DNA from: Ptychodera flava
Lineage: Eukaryota > Hemichordata > Enteropneusta > Ptychoderidae
DNA length: 64,000 nucleotides
NCBI RefSeq assembly: GCF_041260155.1
Contig: NC_091930.1
Span: forward strand, 49,478,500 to 49,542,499
Direction of reading: 5' to 3'
This document shows, piece after piece, positions 51,950 through 63,653 of this stretch (the first letter of the stretch is position 1; every line of letters starts with the position of its first letter). The position numbers and the translations under genes are program-made. A model generated the notes under the pieces. It did not search any database, had not been told where the DNA came from, and saw only the letters and a program-made list of their open reading frames with translations.

Positions 51950-54574
51950 CTGTGAAGAAAAAGTGAAATTCTGTGTGAAGGTTTCTTGGTTTCGTTTATT
52001 CTTGTTTGGATATAAACACTGCCATGCCCCAATGTCTCATATTTAAAATTGGACGCTATGTCCCTTTTTAAGTATGAAACATTGGGGCATAACATTCGGG
52101 CTAGTATCTATGCCTAGTAACACACACATTAGATCATGTTTTCCAATGAAAACTTTGGTCTCCCACATACCAACGCTTCCTGGCCTGATATTGCCTCTTC
52201 TGGTAGGAGTCCTACCAACAGTTCAATGCTTCCGTCAAAAATCACGAATGAAGTCGTCCAGGTCTTGTACAACTGCGGAACGGCTGTCTTTGACTCAATA
52301 CAAATGTGTGATTGCAATAATGATTCCTTGTCGTCAACTTTCACGTGTTTGTTTATTTGTTTGCAAAAAATCTGCTCTTAAGCTTAGAATGCGCCTTTGG
52401 GACAGATATCAATTCTTTCTAATCTACCACTTATTGCCTGGGTTCATTTTAAAGCTCTTGGTGTAAGAAACATTTTCACCGTCTTCTGTTTTCGAAAATC
52501 GAAAATTTTATTCTTCCCCATGGAGTTAGCATAGGGATGACGGCCATTTTGAATTTCGAATATCGGTAAATTTTGGGTTATTTGTTTCCTCAAATTTGTA
52601 CGGTGACCCCCGATTTTTATGTCTTGATTTTGAAAGAGTAAATACGAGAAATACGAGTAGAATGAAGAGAGAACTTTTCGCAAGCGACTGTACTGTCATT
52701 CGCCGACACTGAACATGTGCGCTTGACTGCATACAAAGATAACAGCTAAATTAGCAGTAAACAGTAACTTTTTGTGACTTTTCTCAGTGATTTTGCTCTG
52801 CTCGTCAAATGAAGTATCTTGTTCTTCCACAGATTGTATAAATTTCTTGAACAGCTGCTCAAGGTATAGCTGCAACGTAACTTATCTAGGTATAATGTAT
52901 TTTGCCTCTTATAACTTACTGATGGAGATCCCAGTCTTGAGCTGGCAGTTTTCTTGGTCTTCGAGTCGTTCGCCCACGCCGACGATACGACCATCCTTGA
53001 TGACGTGAACCGACTTGCAAATCGACGGTGGCAGCTATTTTTCACCTATGTCAAGAGAGGGCGCAGTTCAGTTTGCAGTGTAGAACGTGCGACTGAGAGG
53101 GAAATGACCTCACACATAGGAAGTAAACAGAGATGATCCATTTTTTCTCGAAATATAACGAACCCTAATGAACCCTGATCTAAACCCTGATGATGATGAT
53201 GATGATTGCTTCTGTTATATGGTAAAGCCCCACCAATGCTAACTTTTTATGATTTTTTCATTATTTTGTTTATTTTACATATCAATTGCAACTTCTTATT
53301 CTACTCCTAAAAGATGTTGAAACACCCACTATTTAGCTTGTCACTTAGCGTCTATATGTGTAAAATGCATGGTTATTGTTTACATTGAATTCTAGTCCAG
53401 ACCAGAATTCACTTTTCAACACACAACGCGTTTTCACACGTGGGGGCTGAGTTGACAAGCTGAATACTGTATATATCAACATGCCTCGGGGAGTGGAACA
53501 AGGAATTATGGTTGAAATTCGTACATGACTGTATGTACAGACAGAGCCGGGGTTCAAGTTGAATTCATACTCAGTTACAGAGTCGGTCAATTAGCAAAGA
53601 TTTTAGAGTTTGGAATATTCTCAGAAATAACTATTTTAGTTATCCATGAAGAAAAAAACCCCAAAAACAAACAAACACAAAGCAGAGATAAGAAACTGAA
53701 CGTACCTCATCGTTGAGTGCGCAATGGAAGAGAAATATGAACATACCCTGAAATGATATGCAAAATGTTACCATAGGGGGCGGTGTTCTACGATATAACA
53801 CTTGGTTGTTTGATATACAAACAGAATTTAGAGAAATATTTCAAAAAATAAAAGCCTATGTAGCTATGGTGCTGGGCTCTTTTATTTGTTTTTGTTTGTT
53901 TTCACCGTCGATCCGAAATTCACGGTTTGCCTATTGTCTGTAGGAAGAAAGACCCTTATCACACATCTTCAGATTTCTCTTGGCCAAGAAGGCGGCAATC
54001 ACAGTAGTCCTCCCTCACAAGATAGCTATTGGCTACCAACGCAAATAGTTTGGACATCATAGATCCATCAGTGCTAGCCTCGGCATGAAGCGTGCCTAGA
54101 AACATGGTATTGATGGCAATAAAAGGGACAAAGTCGGCCATTTTTCATGAATTTTGTTTCAATATACGAGATACTTCTATATTTGACATGTTGAAAGATA
54201 TTGAATGAATGGGTGACCATGCATATATTCGACCCCGGTTCCAGACACGATACCATCGCGAAAATGAATTAATGGCCATGACCATTAATTCATTTTCGCG
54301 ATGGTTTCATGTCAAACAATATAAGTAGTATCTTGCATCGAACAAGGCCGACTTTGTCCCTTTAAGTTGCACGCCTGATCGGATTAAGAATCATGTTACT
54401 CACCTGAAGAGAGTTGAGAATTGCAAAGATGTACTGGAAAATGAGGGTTTCTTGGTTGACGGCGAAGATACCGAATAGCCAGGTCAAACCGAGGAGCGGC
54501 ACCAGAACCAGACTAGCACGGATTCCAGCTCTGTCTCGGGAAGATAAGTAATCATTATAGTCTTTGGAAGTAAA

Positions 54575-54633
<59 letters not shown>

Positions 54634-54648
54634 ATCTCTCTCTCTCTT

Positions 54649-54703
<55 letters not shown>

Positions 54704-54769
54704 AAATTAATAATAATGCATTTGTTTATCCGTTTGTCACTCTATATAATCTACTCACAAACACTTAGT

Positions 54770-54827
<58 letters not shown>

Positions 54828-55462
54828 ATATATAACACTAAGTTAGAGCCAATGTGACTCTCGAGAAAAACGGACGTTTGACGTTCTCATTTGCAGTCTA
54901 TTCACAGAGTACAGGAGTGTGAATGGACTATGGTGGCTTTGTTTCATGCAAGTCCCATATCGTCATTTCATATAATCTCGGAAAGAGACATTGTCTCCCT
55001 CGAACTCATGAATGATTTACACGAAACCGAAATGCATTCATCCACACTCACTTGATTTTCTGGGCGTCCGTCTTCTTGGCGTTGACCCGAACAGAGAAGA
55101 ACGCTTTTAAAACACTTGCTATGACGAATAAGTTTGCCTGCAATGAAACGGTAATCACGGTTATGCGTACGATCTGCATTCTCATGGCGATATGATCAAG
55201 TCACCGTATGTTCCCTATTCCTCTAACGACGTGAGCAATGTGCAATTGTATAGATTTGGTTATTTCACAGTTGAACGCAGAGTGCACGTTTTACGGTATT
55301 TTCACTGGTGATTCGTACTGTATTAACTTCCAAGAAGAAGGTGCAAGGCGTTCAACAGCCTTTCACAGTCCGAGTGAATGGATGCTGCTGCTACTGCTGT
55401 TGATGATAATGGTAGTGATGATGACGATGATGATGGTGGTGGTGGTGATAATGATGATGATA

Positions 55463-55499
<37 letters not shown>

Positions 55500-58400
55500 C
55501 GACTTACCAGCGTGATGACCAGGACTGGACCAACGAATGCATAGATGACGCCGTTATCCGTAGACAGCCAACACCTGCAACGAGGAACACACTTTGACTG
55601 AGAGCAAGACATCGATACGGCAAATAACATTATGATAATTATCCAAATGCAAATGTAAGAAATAACACGGTCAAAAATACCCAAGCGTCAGCTTTTCAAT
55701 CAGCCCAAACTTGACAATTTTGCGGAAATACAGGTATCATTGCGTAGACTTGACTTTTTTGCCCGCCTACCTTTATCATGTTTATTGGAGATTTGGTTTC
55801 AGTAATTTTCACGTCGTCAATAGCTTATCGAAAAAAATATATTATGTTGCGTCTAGCTTAAAAAGCTAATCACGACCATGAGATCGAGGAATATATAACA
55901 TGACGTGAAATAGATTAATAGTGAAATGTATATTTGCAGCAAATAAGAGAGATATACTCACAGACAGAAAATATGGCGGAAGCAATGAAACTGGTATATC
56001 GGATAGAGATTAAGAGGAAGAAAAACATGCAGGCAGGGACAGATATGGAGATACATATACCGACAAACAGGGAGACATGTACTCACAACAAGGCGAGGTA
56101 GAGGATGACTGAGACCGACAGAGGAAGACTCGGTCGCTCACGGAGACATGGGTGAGCGACTTGAGTGTATAGAGGTTTGTAGGAGCAGAGAAGAGTACAT
56201 CAGTTGAAAGGACAGTCATGGATCCACTTCTTGAAAGTAATGCAAAACTATTAATCAAAAACTCACAGTTTGCCGTTGCCATAGTGATCATATCTGATAC
56301 TCGCTGTGACAACCACGATGACCACCGGTGACACCCAGCCGACGATTGCATAGTAAGGCAAGACGTTGTGGGACGGCGTAAAGACGTTGCGGACTTTGAT
56401 GTAGAGTTGAACGCCCTCTACCAACATCCAGAAAAACGCCGCCAAGAATAGGTAGTGCAGACAGATGGCCAAAGCTCGACAAAGTGTCTGAAATTCAAAA
56501 TATTGGCATGATGTCAAATTGGATATCGATCTGGCTGTTTGGAATATTTGTCGAAATCTACTTCGATATTTTTACATTTAATTGTTATATTTAATTTGTA
56601 TGGGATAATCTTCGTATCTCTTGTAACATTAAGGTAATACATACCTCCATAGTGAAAGACTTACACTTTTACTAAAACTTTCCTCAACCAAACTTTCGAT
56701 CATTCCCTTACCAAATCGAATGTAAAGCTGTGGTCTCCGTGCAAAGTTTGACACTAGAGAAACAAATTACCTAACGAATGCTGATATTGAAATTCAAAAT
56801 GGCCGTCGTCACTTATTAACTCCAAGGGGAAAACAAAGTTTTCGATTTTATAAAAAATAAGAGAGTGAACATTGTCGTTACTTCAAGAGCTTCAAAATGA
56901 TCTCCCTCAAATGGTAGATCAGAAAAGAAATTTAAAATTTTGAGAGTGCGAATATCTGTCTCCGAGGCACGTTCTACTTGAGTGACACTAAAGTGACACA
57001 AAAAAGCTTAATATATATCTGTAAGCTTATAAAAAAGCTTTCATATTTCAGGAAATACGAATTTACTTGAAGTAAAAATTGGAAAATATTAGAACAAGCT
57101 TATGTGATAATAGAACTGCTGCAATAATCCTATAGGCTGTTTCAATTACGATAGACGGATGACGTATATTTTGGCACGTACGGCGGGACCAGTGTACGCG
57201 TGCACGTAGGCAAACAAAGTTGTTTTGGATGGGTCGGGAGAAGCCCTTTTGGTTATTGCTTTTGGATTTGTTCATTTACAAAGTAAACTCGCAGCCCGCC
57301 TTTCGACCTCTCGTGTATACATTTTTGGAAAAATGGAGAGATCCGTATAATAATACTTGGGGGTGGAGGGCAAAGGACACGTCTCTTTCTATTTTAAAAT
57401 TATACTATTCTCGCCTTTAACACTATTTCAACTTTGAGGGCGTGCTCGCATATATCAGGATTGAACGATAAGCGGGGACGACACGTGCATCCTAAATATA
57501 ACAATATTCGATTGCTGTCACTACCAAGTCACATTTGCTATAATCCCATATTCTTTTCTGACCAGAGGGAGGAATTACAAGAGAGCCGAAGAGCCCTCTA
57601 AAGATTTGAATACTAGTTTCGAACAAAACGTTTCTGTTAACAGGAAACGCAATTTTAGCATTTGCCAGATGTGTCGCCGGCAGCGCTTAAATTAATGGAT
57701 TATACGGCGCGTAATAATCCAAAGCCGTTGGACAGTAAATATCTAAAACCGTATCTCTAAAGTTCAAGTATCACTTCGCAAAAGAGATGCATTAATTTAC
57801 GGTAAACGTTTGCAACCCCCGGGCAAAACATTTTTATTTTGTTGATAGTTTCCGAGTGGCATCATCGACTAGCCCTGAAATTGCCGCTTTTTAAGCGTTC
57901 TACGAGAGCGGAAGAGAGATCTTACATATTCTGCTAAGTCATAGCAAATATGGAAAAGGGGAGGTAGGAAAATTACATCGTCCTTATTTCTAGTCTTTGT
58001 TTTAAGAAGCTACCGAAGAGCATAAATTCAAAGAGTCGTGATGTGCTTATAAGAAGCATTTTGTTTTACAATAATTAATTAAAGCAAGACAACCTGGTTA
58101 GAATATCTACAAGAAACATGTTACTGATTTAAGAGGTCATCAAAACCTCTTGTGGTACTCCAAAAAGCATTTTAGAACATCCGCCATTGGGCTTGTCAAT
58201 ACAGCATCTCGCACTGTCATTTTTTACATCGAATTCTAGTCCGGATCAGAATTCACTTGTCAATAATAACAATTAATAAAATCAGTCTACACATGTACAA
58301 GCGATACGTACGTAAATCAACATGCTTTAGGGGGTACAGTAAAAATGTAGTTTACATGGAAAGCAAGCATAGTGCAGAAATAAAAAATTACAGATTTGAA

Positions 58401-59444
58401 AATACATACCTCGTTACCAGTCGCCGATGCACCCGCCAAAAATAGTAGTTGCGCCAAAGTGAGCGCGGCCACAAGATTCATCAGAATAATAGCGCGATCG
58501 GAACGCAATCTGCAAAGATATAAAATGAGCAAACACATATTCAAGGTTCTGAAAACTGACGATAACAGTTATAAAAAAAATATTACAACCGAAGATAAAA
58601 TTTAAAGATTTCTCATTTGCGTGAGAGAGGGTAGCATAAATCAAACCGTGGAAGCCTTACGTCTGACTACACAATACAAAAACTCGGATTCAACGACAGT
58701 CGTTTTAAATGATTTACGTTTTCTTGTTTTTGATATTGTTCGACGTATACTCTGAAATGATGCCATATAATTTTAAGACCACATAAATCAACGTTGGACT
58801 GATCAGTTTTTACGGATTTATTTGTCATTGAAATTGAGTTTATTCATATATCACTAACCCTACATCAATAATGGATTATCTGGATTAAGGCACTGCTATG
58901 CAAAGCACAGCCACTCAGTATTTCAAAACATTTTTTTCCTGTTTCAAATCGTGACATTTTGGTATTGATCATAAAATGATGCGGAGCAAAATGTGGATTA
59001 TTATACTTCCATAACGATATCATTAATCAGAAAGAAGCTTTCCTATGATATGTTTGCATGTACAACGTTTGGCAAAAATATATGTCTTGTAAGGTCGGTC
59101 AGAAGCCTCACGTATTTTCACTTTCAAGATTTGCATTATTTTCCAAATCTTGCGTGGCATGCACACTCTTTCCCCACCAGAATTCAACAAACTCTAGATT
59201 TTCTTTGCATCTGAATATCATTTTGGTAATAGCACATGGAAGTAAATGATTTTAAGTTTTGAGTTAATTGATCATTTTCCCGCAAAGGCAACCGTATTCC
59301 CAAGATATAGTGATCTATCACTCAAATAGAACTGTTGTCATCAGAGATGACATAACTTAACTTAACTTTATTGACGTTATTCCCTCAAAGGTGAACATAG
59401 TCAAGAACTAATACTACAAAAATAAGAAAAGGATACTTATCAAA

Positions 59445-59536
<92 letters not shown>

Positions 59537-62500
59537 ATATAACTTTATGGAGAATATGAAATGTTGGGTAATCTTAAAAATATCTGTTTCTTGGATAAAT
59601 GTTGTGAGGTATATCATGCTATCTGTATTGCTCATTATGTAGCAAAATTTGGCTTGCAAATCCCAGTTGTTGAAGTTTTCATTGTTGATGCTATCGAGTC
59701 TAACAATTTTTGTCGTGATTGTGTATGACATGGACAACACATGATATAATGAAATTCGTCCTCAACTGAGTTGGTATCACACCTATTACAAATTCTGTCC
59801 TCAGCTTTTAGTTTTGGTCTCATGTGTCTACCTTTCTCAATCATCAGATTATGGTCACTTATTCTCAGCTTGGTAATGTATTTTCTGTCATTTTTATCTT
59901 TGATACAGCTTAAATACTTTTCCATTTTAAAATCTGTTTTAAACTTTCTATAAATGCGTAATTTGTTATTCTCTCCTGATGATGTCTTTTCTGCATTAAC
60001 TTCATTTTTCCATTTTAAAATGTAGTCATTACTTATCTTATCTGTTAAGTTTTTCACACTATGTTTATCATTTTGCCAAAAATTACCAACACTCTCCAAT
60101 CCTGTAATTTCTTGCATTGCAGTTGCCCAGGCCATGTTATTGTTAGTACAAAATACCATCACCTCATGGATCAAAGTATTTTCTTTCTTAGTGTATGTTC
60201 TATACCAATATTTAACCATCATTTTCTTGATAAAAGTTAAAAGAGGATGCCTGCCCATCTCACCTCTCACTGCTAAATTTGTTGCTGACTGATTAACTTG
60301 GAGAAGTATTTTACACAACTTAAGATTCAATTTTTCAATTGGTGTCCTATCTGAATATTTCTCAGTTCCCCAAATTTCACATCCGTAAGTTAGTATAGGC
60401 CTAATAACATGGTCAAAAATATGAATCCATGCATGAATATTTATGTTAGCTGATGAACTGACCACTTTTCTAATATAAAAGAACGCTTTCAGTGCCTTCT
60501 TGTATAGAGTCTCCTTTGCAATGTCAAACTTCCCATTACATTTGAAGTCTATGCCTAAGTATTTGTAGCTTTGAACAATTTCTAATTTCATACTATTATA
60601 ATAAAAGTTATATCTATGACGAAGGACCCTAGCATTCTTGTTGAAAACAATGACTTTGGTTTTGTTAGTGTTGACTTCTAAATTCCAGTCATTACAATAT
60701 GAATGAAGTTTATCAAAGCAACGTTGTAATCCAGCCTCTGATTCTGAAATTAATACAAGATCATCAGCATATAATAGGAAATTGATCAGAGACTGTCCTA
60801 AATTAACTGGTTCACACCTATCATCAAAGTAACCTGATAAATCGTTAACAAACAGATTAAAAAGAATGGGACTAATATTGCAACCTTGCCTAACTCCTCG
60901 CATTGATTTGAACTGTCGTGTGATTCCACCATTAAGTTTTATACTGTATTTGACTTCGTCATACATACTTTTAATTATTTGATAAATATTGCCATTAATA
61001 TTGTGTGTTAGTAACTTATAATAGAGCCCTTGACGCCAAATACTATCAAATGCCTTTCTAAAATCAACAAATCCTACAAACAACCTATTTACATTTTTCC
61101 TTTTATCCTTCGCATTTTCAATGTTTGATTTACTAATATACTTATCAATAACCGATTTTAAGATGAACATGTTGTCTGTTGTTCGAAATCCAGGCCTAAA
61201 CCCAGCCTGATATTGACTTAGAATATCATGACTCTCAACATATTTATGTAATCTGTTATTCAAAACTGAAGTGAAAAGTTTTGAGAGACAACTTGATAGA
61301 GCTATCCCTCTGTAGTTATTTGGGTTATTTTTATCCCCTGATTTGAAAAGTGGTTTTATAATGCTAGTGCGCCAAATGTCTGGAAACCTTTTTGAATTTA
61401 GAATACTATTGAAGAGTTTTGTAATTGGTTTCAGAAGGACATACTGACCACTTATTAACATTTCATTGATTATTTTATCATCACCTGGCGACTTTTTCTT
61501 TTTTAACTGTTTAATTGCCTTCATGATTTCAGTTGAAGTAATATCCCCATTCAATTCTTCATTAATTTCCTTACTTTCTAGCTCCTTTATAATTTTGTCT
61601 AATTTTGAACTATGGTTATATTTCTTATTTTGATTTGAGAAATCTTGATCCATTCCTCAACACTTATACTATTACTGATATCATCATTTGTTGGTAAGGA
61701 ATTGTTGGTTTTTAATTCTTTCAATGCACTCCAGAATTGATCTAAGTTACCACCATTCACTTCCGTGATATTATTTAAAAGATTCTCCTGGTACATTCTC
61801 TTTTTAGTTCTAATTAACTTTTTATACTCCTTAAGTTGAAAATAGCGACCTCTCACATATGGGTCATTTGGATATTTCACAATCAGTTTACCCATTGCTC
61901 TAACTTCACGTTTTATTATAAAACATGATTTGTCATACCATCGACGACCTGTTTTCTTTTTCACATTGCCTTTCTTTATAACTTTATGAGTGCAGGTTTT
62001 GGAGTGACATGTCTGCAGCCGTATAAATTATATCATTATATTATATTAAATTATATCATATGAGAGAGAGACAGACAGAGGCAGACAGAGACAGACTAGG
62101 ATAGAGAAACAGAAACAGATAGAGAGACACAGAGACATGGGCAGAGAGACAGCGACAGTGAGTGACAGCGTTGTATTCGAGATAATCTGCTAAATAGGAT
62201 TATTGCTTACCTTAGACACACCATGATAACGAATGTTATGAGAAGACACGTGATGGAGATTGCACATCCTACTTGACTGATAATTGATAATGCTTGAGAA
62301 TTGGCTCTATCAATCTGATGGCGAAAGGAAACAAACCTTTTAGAACGAGAACGGATATCTGAGGTAAAACACAATTGTTCCTCAACATAAAGATTTAGCG
62401 TTTCAAAAAGTTGCTCTAAACACGTGTAAGATGTGTTGTATATGTTACAACGGTTGACAATTCGTTTCGTTAAGCCCTTATATTGCAAATCTGTCGGGTT

Positions 62501-63653
62501 TATTACTTTGTTCAACTTTACACTTAATTATTGGAATAGAATCAAGTTATTTCGAGGACAAATATGCTCATTTTCATAGAAGTATTCAAACACTGTGAAT
62601 TAAATATTATTTAGCCGAGAGGAAAATAATATCTAGACTCATTTATCTGCAAGTGATGGCGTGGATGGATGTGAGACTGTGATCGTCCTGTTGCAGTAAG
62701 GGAGAGTATACAGCTGCACTGGATCGTTGGAAATGTACCGTCATTTTCACCATAGACCACGTGATCAATTAATCACAAAAAGCATAACAAGGCTCTCTGA
62801 GGCATAGACACCGACTAGATTATAACATCGAAAGCAACCTTCAGCATGTGGATAGTACATCATACCTACGTCACCAAGGCGTTTAGTCAACATACTAATT
62901 CTTATCAGCCAGGATATTCGCAAAAAAGAGCGCGTCTTCTTAACAATCGATAGAGAGATATTAGCAATAAATCCAAGTGCCACGGATGTGTGCACAGGAA
63001 ACCAATTACCTCTATATCAGCGACTTGAACCAAGAGGGCGAAGTTTGTCATGTGGTCACAGTGGCAGTTTACGACGCCCCCAACGTCGATTATGGTGTCG
63101 CAGCCGTCAGTGGTCCATCCACTTTAGATTAAAAACAAATATTGTCAAAAGAAAAAAAATTGATTACTTAGGTTGCGTACCTATTATAAGTTGTTCATAC
63201 ATATATGATATTTCTAATTCAGCACACATCAGCAGGGACACGCGCGTCAAGGTTTGAGGTTTTGCCCGACATCAAGTCACAAATATTGTACAGCAAAAAG
63301 CTCGATTGCGGGGTCAACTGCCGTTAATGCTGACACATTTATCTTTGTTGACGTGCCCTCCCCCGCCCGTCTGTCCCGCCACCGTTTGTTCTTCCTTTAT
63401 GGAAAATTTAAGACATCACTACAAAAACACACCGAGACGGTCCATGTCTGTAAATGTATGTTCATAACTCCGGTGGTTTGAGTAACATTTTTCGTACACA
63501 TACAGCAGACAGAATGACAAGCACTCAAGTGGTTGAAACGACAGTGTGTTCTCTAGTGAAAACACGAAGGAACAAAAAAGTTAAGTGTATGTCGTTAGGA
63601 CCACTTTACCTGGCTATGTCGATGGAACCGCACATGATGTCGCCATGGGTATT
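51878..63653 (-). CDS. Adhesion G-protein-coupled receptor (family B2), 3' part: GPS, 7TM and cytoplasmic tail
   Basis: Thirteen exons join in frame (452 codons plus TGA), listed 5' to 3': 63610-63653, 63010-63121, 62211-62314, 58410-58509, 56267-56487, 55508-55574, 55052-55137, 54404-54530, 53706-53747, 52920-53045, 52735-52869, 52171-52293, 51878-51949. All junction phases match. The GPS reads GWTTDG, then CHCDHMTNFALL, with His-Met-Thr at the usual self-cleavage point. TM3 carries FFWMLVEGVQLYIKV, TM6 LLGLTWLFGIFAVNQETLIF, TM7 FQYIFAILNSLQ then GMFIFLFHCALNDE: hallmarks of the adhesion class. The long extracellular part lies beyond 64000, so the subfamily and ligand cannot be told. Plasma-membrane receptor. 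The last three tail exons are less certain than the 7TM exons. Confidence 0.88.
52171..52293 (-). CDS. Adhesion GPCR tail exon
   Basis: 123 nt, phase 0-0, acceptor TTTGTATTGAG, donor GCGTTG|GTATGT. Reads SKTAVPQLYKTWTTSFVIFD and on to GLLPEEAISGQEAL. It is the only open frame between these splice sites. VPQLYKTW superficially recalls the modules of the neighbouring gene, but phase and spacing differ. Confidence 0.45.
52530..52680 (+). repeat. Dispersed repeat family copy 2
   Basis: Shares CATTTTGAATTTCGAATATC and ACGGTGACCCC with the copy at 23300-23470, in the same orientation. Lies in a GPCR tail intron. Confidence 0.55.
52735..52869 (-). CDS. Adhesion GPCR tail exon
   Basis: 135 nt, phase 0-0, acceptor AGTTACGTTGCAG, donor ATCTTT|GTATGC. 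Reads LYLEQLFKKFIQSVEEQDTS and on through DEQSKITEKSHKK. The charged stretch looks coding; the hydrophobic end (ANLAVIF) is less convincing. Confidence 0.5.
52920..53045 (-). CDS. Adhesion GPCR exon: juxtamembrane tail
   Basis: 126 nt, phase 0-0, acceptor CCTCTCTTGACATAG, donor CCATCA|GTAAGT. Starts VKNSCHRRFASRFTSSRM, directly continuing FHCALNDE from TM7, where adhesion receptors normally read EV-[RK]. Basic Ser-rich tail follows (SKTKKTASSRLGSPS). Confidence 0.7.
53706..53747 (-). CDS. Adhesion GPCR exon: end of TM7
   Basis: 42 nt, phase 0-0, acceptor CATATCATTTCAG, donor GATGAG|GTACGT. Reads GMFIFLFHCALNDE, equivalent to the family's GFFIFIFHC...EV. Found from motif and splice sites only. 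Confidence 0.88.
54120..54364. mobile_element. Palindromic MITE, about 245 bp, in GPCR intron
   Basis: Ends TAAAAGGGACAAAGTCGGCC and GGCCGACTTTGTCCCTTTAA. The arms are partly complementary (TTTGACATG and CATGTCAAA). Near the centre is a perfect hairpin at 54252-54305 with 24-bp arms and a six-base loop (ACCATCGCGAAAATGAATTA on the left). Confidence 0.75.
54404..54530 (-). CDS. Adhesion GPCR exon: TM6, ECL3 and start of TM7
   Basis: 127 nt, phase 2-0, acceptor CTTCCCGAGACAG, donor CTTCAG|GTGAGT. Reads AGIRASLVLVPLLGLTWLFG, then IFAVNQETLIFQYIFAILNS and LQ. Confidence 0.93.
54578..54832. repeat. (CT)n and (TA)n microsatellites
   Basis: Interrupted (CT)n at 54578-54703 followed by TA runs at 54770-54832, in the intron between the TM5 and TM6 exons. 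Confidence 0.95.
55052..55137 (-). CDS. Adhesion GPCR exon: end of TM5 and ICL3
   Basis: 86 nt, phase 0-2, acceptor GTTTCATTGCAG, donor ATCAA|GTGAGT. Reads ANLFVIASVLKAFFSVRVNA then KKTDAQKIK. Confidence 0.92.
55411..55499. repeat. (GAT)n-rich microsatellite beside GPCR exon
   Basis: Trinucleotide tract ending 8 bp from the donor of the ECL2/TM5 exon. Confidence 0.95.
55508..55574 (-). CDS. Adhesion GPCR exon: ECL2 and TM5
   Basis: 67 nt, phase 2-0, acceptor TCCTCGTTGCAG, donor ACGCTG|GTAAGT. Reads CWLSTDNGVIYAFVGPVLVI then TL; the CWLS motif holds the conserved ECL2 cysteine. Confidence 0.93.
56267..56487 (-). CDS. Adhesion GPCR exon: TM3 and TM4
   Basis: 221 nt, phase 0-2, acceptor CAATATTTTGAATTTCAG, donor AAACT|GTGAGT. 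Reads TLCRALAICLHYLFLAAFFW, MLVEGVQLYIKVRNVF, and TM4 YAIVGWVSPVVIVVVTASI. Confidence 0.95.
58410..58509 (-). CDS. Adhesion GPCR exon: TM2
   Basis: 100 nt, phase 2-0, acceptor TTTATATCTTTGCAG, donor AACGAG|GTATGT. Reads LRSDRAIILMNLVAALTLAQ then LLFLAGASATGNE. Confidence 0.93.
59350..62030 (-). mobile_element. 5'-truncated non-LTR retrotransposon (LINE) with frameshifted ORF
   Basis: An open frame at 59635-61653 encodes a reverse transcriptase: SPGDDKIINEML, NNYRGIALSSCLSKLF, VGFVDFRKAFDSI, GVRQGCNISPILFNLFVNDL and catalytic YADD near residue 295, then a C-terminal Cys/His segment (CNRCDTNSVEDEFHYIMCC). The 5' portion continues in another frame at 61599-61964, so a frameshift near 61640 breaks it. 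The endonuclease is absent. The 3' UTR contains a (TA)n tract (59445-59534) and ends in AATAAAG plus TTAAG repeats near 59352. It sits in the TM1-TM2 intron in the same orientation as the GPCR. Clade not assigned. Confidence 0.88.
62211..62314 (-). CDS. Adhesion GPCR exon: TM1
   Basis: 104 nt, phase 0-2, acceptor TTTCCTTTCGCCATCAG, donor CTAAG|GTAAGC. Reads IDRANSQALSIISQVGCAIS then ITCLLITFVIMVCLR, the family's L-S-x-I-x3-G-C-x-I-S start of TM1. Confidence 0.9.
63010..63121 (-). CDS. Adhesion GPCR exon: GPS autoproteolysis motif
   Basis: 112 nt, phase 2-0, acceptor TTTTTAATCTAAAG, donor ATAGAG|GTAATT. Reads GWTTDGCDTIIDVGGVVN then CHCDHMTNFALLVQV. Conserved Trp and the Cys-x-Cys-x2-His-x-Thr pattern are intact. 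Confidence 0.92.
63610..63653 (-). CDS. Adhesion GPCR exon: end of the GAIN domain
   Basis: 44 nt, phase 0-2, acceptor CTTGACAACTGCAG, donor GCCAG|GTAAAG. Reads NTHGDIMCGSIDIA; the Cys before the GPS tryptophan is the expected disulphide partner. Upstream exons lie outside the window. Confidence 0.72.

Noticed and set aside
51878-53045. A separate small gene, possibly related to the neighbouring module gene (VPQLYKTW)
   Set aside because: The phase-0 exon at 53706-53747 (end of TM7) continues directly into 52920-53045, so these are tail exons of the adhesion GPCR. Phase and Pro-Trp spacing also differ from the modules.
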